A stretch of DNA of 64,000 nucleotides from Symbiodinium sp. CCMP2592. Lineage: Eukaryota; Sar; Dinophyceae; Suessiales; Symbiodiniaceae. Location: positions 242,169 to 306,168 of the forward strand of contig CAJNDT010002024.1 of the NCBI GenBank assembly GCA_905221615.1, written 5' to 3'. The notes under the pieces are model-generated. The model ran no database searches. It was not told where the DNA came from and saw only the letters and a list, made by a program, of their open reading frames with translations. Positions 61,118 to 64,000 of the stretch are shown one piece after another (the first letter of the stretch is position 1; the number at the start of each line of letters is the position of its first letter). Position numbers and translations under genes: made by a program.

Positions 61118-61467
61118 TTGAAATTTGTATCACCGGCAAGAACACATATGACACTGGCGTTGTCTGTCTGTCTTGTTCTGGTTGCCGTCGGTACGAAGGT
61201 TGGTGCGACGGTCCTTAGTGCTGAGTTTCTACTGATGCTGACCAGTAGTCACTGGTCTTACCTGGATGTTTCCTACTGGCGGACTTCTCCCCCGTGCCGT
61301 ACCAAGAGCTTATCTTCATTCCTGCTCGTCGTTGTCATCGTCCATACCTTTTGCTACTGGATGCCTAGATCTGGCTCTACCAACAGAGTTGCGTTGGAGA
61401 ACCCTTCACTGCAGGACAAGCATTTGTCTGATAACGAGTCTTCTCTTCATTATGATCATCGAAGTGG
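61118..61467 (+). CDS. Large exon candidate with hydrophobic segments, before a D element
   Basis: Open for about 116 codons: MTLALSVCLVLVAVGTKVGA, then WSYLDVSYWRTSPPCRTKSL, SSFLLVVVIVHTFCYWM and a polar end LQDKHLSDNESSLHYDHRSG. Reaches a GG|GTAATT donor at 61468, inside the left arm of family D copy 5. Possibly a membrane or secreted protein, unrecognised. Confidence 0.5.
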
Positions 61468-61571
61468 GTAATTGTCAAAATTAGGGTCCCTTTTTGGGTC
61501 CTTATTATAATACGGCACCTGACCTAATATTTAAGGTACCCAAAAAGGGACCATCATTTTGACAACCACCC
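61466..61571. mobile_element. Hairpin MITE family D, copy 5
   Basis: GGGTAATTGTCAAAATTAGG ... CATTTTGACAACCACCC. Confidence 0.9.
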
Positions 61572-61667
61572 GAGTATGGTCTTGGGGTTTAGCTCTTGTG
61601 AGCTTTGCGCCTCTTCTTCTTGTTGCTGGCCTTGCGGTGGAGGCTGCGTCCCCCGCACCCACGCTAA

Positions 61668-61778
61668 TCGGGGGCCTCAAAAGGTAGGATGAAGGTAGGC
61701 GGGATATTCCCAAATAAGAGTCCTTATATAAGGGATCCTTAATTCCGCCTACCTTCATCCCACCTTGTGAGGCCTCCG
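61668..61778. mobile_element. Hairpin element V
   Basis: Arms GGGGGCCTCAAAAGGTAGGA with TGAAGGTAGGCGG, and complement. Confidence 0.85.
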
Positions 61779-62315
61779 AGCTAAAAACCATGAACCCCTG
61801 CAGCCTTAGGCCTCAGACCATCGACCGCCACACTGCCCATCAGGGTTTAGGGTTTTGGGTTTCGGGTTCAGGCGTGCGAGACCCCAAAACTTGCAAAACC
61901 TAAATCATCCATGGATGCACAGACCCTACAGTGCCCAGCCCTCAGAAAGCTCTATACTGAACGCTAAAGTATCAGGATCGTGCCGAAGAGCGGCGGCAGC
62001 GACACAGTAACAGTCAAAGCCCCAGGGACTTTGAAAGATCAGGGTTTAGGGACTACGGCTAAGGGATTTCATAGGTTTCGCGATTTGGTTTGGTTCAGGG
62101 TTACAGGGAGTCTGGGACCGGCATCAGGGTTAGTTTGGGGCTTAGGGTTGGTTTTGGGCCTTGGGGTAACCCCAGTCCCAAGGTGCAATTTGAGTACTTG
62201 CAGTTGGGTTTCGGGTAGCAGTGCAGGTGAAACTTGGAGAGTAGTATCACTGGGACCATTTAGATTGTGTACTGCGTTGAGGCCAGCTGGGGGGCCAAGG
62301 CCCTTCCTTCTTATT

Positions 62316-62418
62316 TGGGTGGTTGCCAAAATTATGGCCCCTTTTGGGGTACCCTAAATAATAGGTGCCGTATTAGAATAAGGACCCAAAAGGGGACCCT
62401 AATTTTGACAACCACCCA
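62316..62418. mobile_element. Hairpin MITE family D, copy 6
   Basis: GGGTGGTTGCCAAAATTATG ... AATTTTGACAACCACCC. The inner GGTACCCTAAATAATAGG region is reversed relative to copies 3-5. Confidence 0.9.
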
Positions 62419-62561
62419 TTTGGTTGTTTGTTTCGACCTCGGTGGTGTAAGGTATGAAGATGTTCGGTGCGATGTTCCGGGTTGTCGTTCTGCAATAGAG
62501 GTTTTGTGCTTCGGTGTTCCTTTGTGACACGTAACTGAACGGCACTCCGCACCCTGATTTA

Positions 62562-62651
62562 CCTAGAGGCTCCATAGTAGTTCCTTTTTGGGTTCATATT
62601 TAGAATCCTTTAAGGGAATCCCCAAGAAGGAACTACTATGGAGCCTCTGGG
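62562..62651. mobile_element. Hairpin MITE family A, copy 8
   Basis: TA on both sides. Arms CCTAGAGGCTCCATAGTAGT and complement. Confidence 0.9.
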
Positions 62652-62827
62652 TAACACTGATTTATTGCGCCGGCGTTTGGATGATAATTTTGGGATCTGG
62701 TGGTTGCGACTTCCTCTATACTCATGTTCTCGGATGTTCGGTGGTATATGTTGCTGGTTCCTAAGACGATGTCAGTTACCCAAAACAGTCTATACTTTTC
62801 CCAGTGGGTTAATTAATGAACACTCTA

Positions 62828-62917
62828 CCCAGAGGCTCCATAGTAGTTCCTTTTTGGGTTTCATATATAGAGTCCTATAAGGTAATCCCAAAAAGGAACT
62901 ACTATGGAGCCTCTGGG
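62828..62917. mobile_element. Hairpin MITE family A, copy 9
   Basis: TA on both sides, right TA followed by G (TAG). Arms CCCAGAGGCTCCATAGTAGT and complement, almost perfect. Confidence 0.95.
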
Positions 62918-62920
62918 TAG

Positions 62921-63261
62921 TGTTGTCCTTGATGCGCCAGTCCCACCTTCTGAGGTGGTGCGGCCATCGACACGCTCGTGAACAAGTTCGAAAAGATCGT
63001 GGAGGCCTGAAAAAATCTGGGCATTTTGCGCTCGGGGGTTTAAGGGTCTCAGGCTTTTGCGCGAACACTAAACCCGAGCATTTCATTTCGAGTCCTAAGC
63101 CCCGTTGCAGCGATACTGCGAAGCCCCGCAGAACTTGGAACTCGGGGCTGTCAGACGTCAGCTTCTTCGTGGTCTTTTGCACCAGGACCCAAGAAAACCC
63201 ACTTTCTTCAGGACTCAACAAGGAAATCAGAAGACGGAACCCTACACCCCTACACCCCTAA
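62921..63261 (+). CDS. Exon region after an A element, frame uncertain
   Basis: A 113-codon frame (HLLRWCGHRHAREQVRKDRG...) and a short Pro-rich frame (VVLDAPVPPSEVVRPSTRS) both start after CTGGGTAG. A further stretch, RKPTFFRTQQGNQKTE, is open near 63150-63230. Confidence 0.35.
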
Positions 63262-63345
63262 ACCCCAAACCGCGAAAAGTAATCCTAAAAAGGGGAGGTT
63301 TTCTAGGGTCCAGGCAGGGCCTACCAGCCCGCAGTTCATCCACCC

Positions 63346-63492
63346 TACTGGAGCCTTAATAGTCACCAGCAGTATTATTCCTTATGGTTCTCATGTTCAT
63401 TTATCTAATATTGAGTAAAATTTTATGTACCTGTACATATTTCTTCTATAGTTATGATATAAAGGAGCCTGCAACCCTCTTCTAGTTATGAA
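63346..63492. mobile_element. Diverged family G-like hairpin, copy 7
   Basis: TGGAGCCTTAATAGTCACC ... TTCTAGTTATGAAGGCTCC, with a long AT-rich centre. Confidence 0.65.
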
Positions 63493-63507
63493 GGCTCCTA
63501 TATTAAC

Positions 63508-63645
63508 TTCAGTAGAAGATCGGGCGGGGAGATTTGGGGTGCATAGGCACAGGGTGGCCCTCGTCTTCCCCGCATCCCTCTTGTGGATTTCAGCAGTCTT
63601 AGTAGAAAATATTCGTCATCGACGTCTACTCTCTCTTCCTTCTCA
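63508..63645 (+). CDS. Exon candidate after the G-like hairpin
   Basis: After TTAACTTCAG: EDRAGRFGVHRHRVALVFPA, then SLLWISAVLVENIRHRRLLS. Basic with a short hydrophobic segment. Confidence 0.45.
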
Positions 63646-63714
63646 CGTTTGTGTATACATACATACATAATCATACTTGTATTTATATATATAATTATAT
63701 ATGTATATAGATAT

Positions 63715-63715
63715 C

Positions 63716-63755
<40 letters not shown>

Positions 63756-63790
63756 CTCTCTCTCTCGCTCGTTTTCTTTCTCATTGTCTG
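63715..63790 (+). repeat. (CT)n microsatellite
   Basis: TCTCTC run. Ser/Leu frames are artefacts. Confidence 0.95.
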
Positions 63791-63911
63791 ACTCTAGTCG
63801 TAGTAGAATATCTCCCTGAACCTTGGTCTAATCTTTCAGGGTTTCAACGTCATGTCATCCCTCATGTAGCCTCAGCAACTACTGTTGTCACGATACCATC
63901 GGAAGCCGAGC

Positions 63912-64000
63912 TATTAATATTGATATTAATATTAATATTAATATCAATATTAATATTAATATTAATATCAATATAGTAATATTAACATAATATAATATAA
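63912..64000 (+). repeat. (ATTAAT)n microsatellite at the right edge
   Basis: TATTAATATTAATATTAATA array running to the window end. Confidence 0.95.

Noticed and set aside
1..64000. tRNA, rRNA, CRISPR array, bacterial operon or spliced-leader gene
   Set aside because: No cloverleaf, rRNA core motif, regular spacer array or 22-nt leader sequence was recognised by eye.

Overview
This window looks like nuclear DNA from a dinoflagellate-lineage alveolate. The case rests on three observations. (1) TTTAGGG-type (Arabidopsis-type) telomere-like repeats are scattered everywhere inside the window. (2) A decayed Ty1/copia polyprotein at 41.27-42.06 kb carries the aspartic-protease DSGA motif and the VPLG(x)LVQxLG block that I associate with dinoflagellate copia elements. 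(3) There is a dense swarm of short hairpin transposable elements that appear to act as introns (introner-like), as reported for dinoflagellates and Amoebophrya. No prokaryotic feature, rRNA or tRNA was recognised, and no spliced-leader sequence was seen. The species is not determined.

There are no long intact genes. On the + strand I see many short open stretches (25-400 nt) with plausible splice sites, separated by 80-500 nt of repeats. They read best as exons of one or more large, intron-rich + strand genes whose products I do not recognise. The clearest locus is 21945-23255: eight exons join without a stop, and five of the seven introns between them are single hairpin elements from four different families (X, B, G, Y, G). 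A second proof-quality case is 8131-8353: a family D element is flanked by an 8-bp duplication holding an AG|GT site, and removing it restores the frame. A third is 53194-53380, where a family A element forms an intron reading GTA...TAG.

The element families (my own letters A-Z) are 85-180 bp, near-palindromic, AT-rich in the loop, and have 15-35 bp terminal inverted repeats. A, B, C, E, G and H sit on TA target duplications (Stowaway / Tc1-mariner style), F on about 5 bp, and D on about 8 bp. In several TA families the base before the left TA and after the right TA is G, so a GTAG target becomes GTA[element]TAG, an instant GT-AG intron.

Layout: 1-9.5 kb, exons and TTTAGGG-like arrays; 9.0-10.1 kb, two local tandem repeats; 10-23 kb, the richest exon and element tract; 23-33 kb, sparser exons; 33.7-38.8 kb, a 2.56-kb element with terminal inverted repeats present twice in tandem inside a TA microsatellite; 39-44 kb, exons plus the copia remnant split by two elements; 44-50 kb, microsatellites and a TAG/TAC minisatellite; 50-64 kb, exons alternating with elements. 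All exon calls are by eye. Because 40-60 codon open stretches occur by chance and more than one frame is often open, most are given modest confidence.
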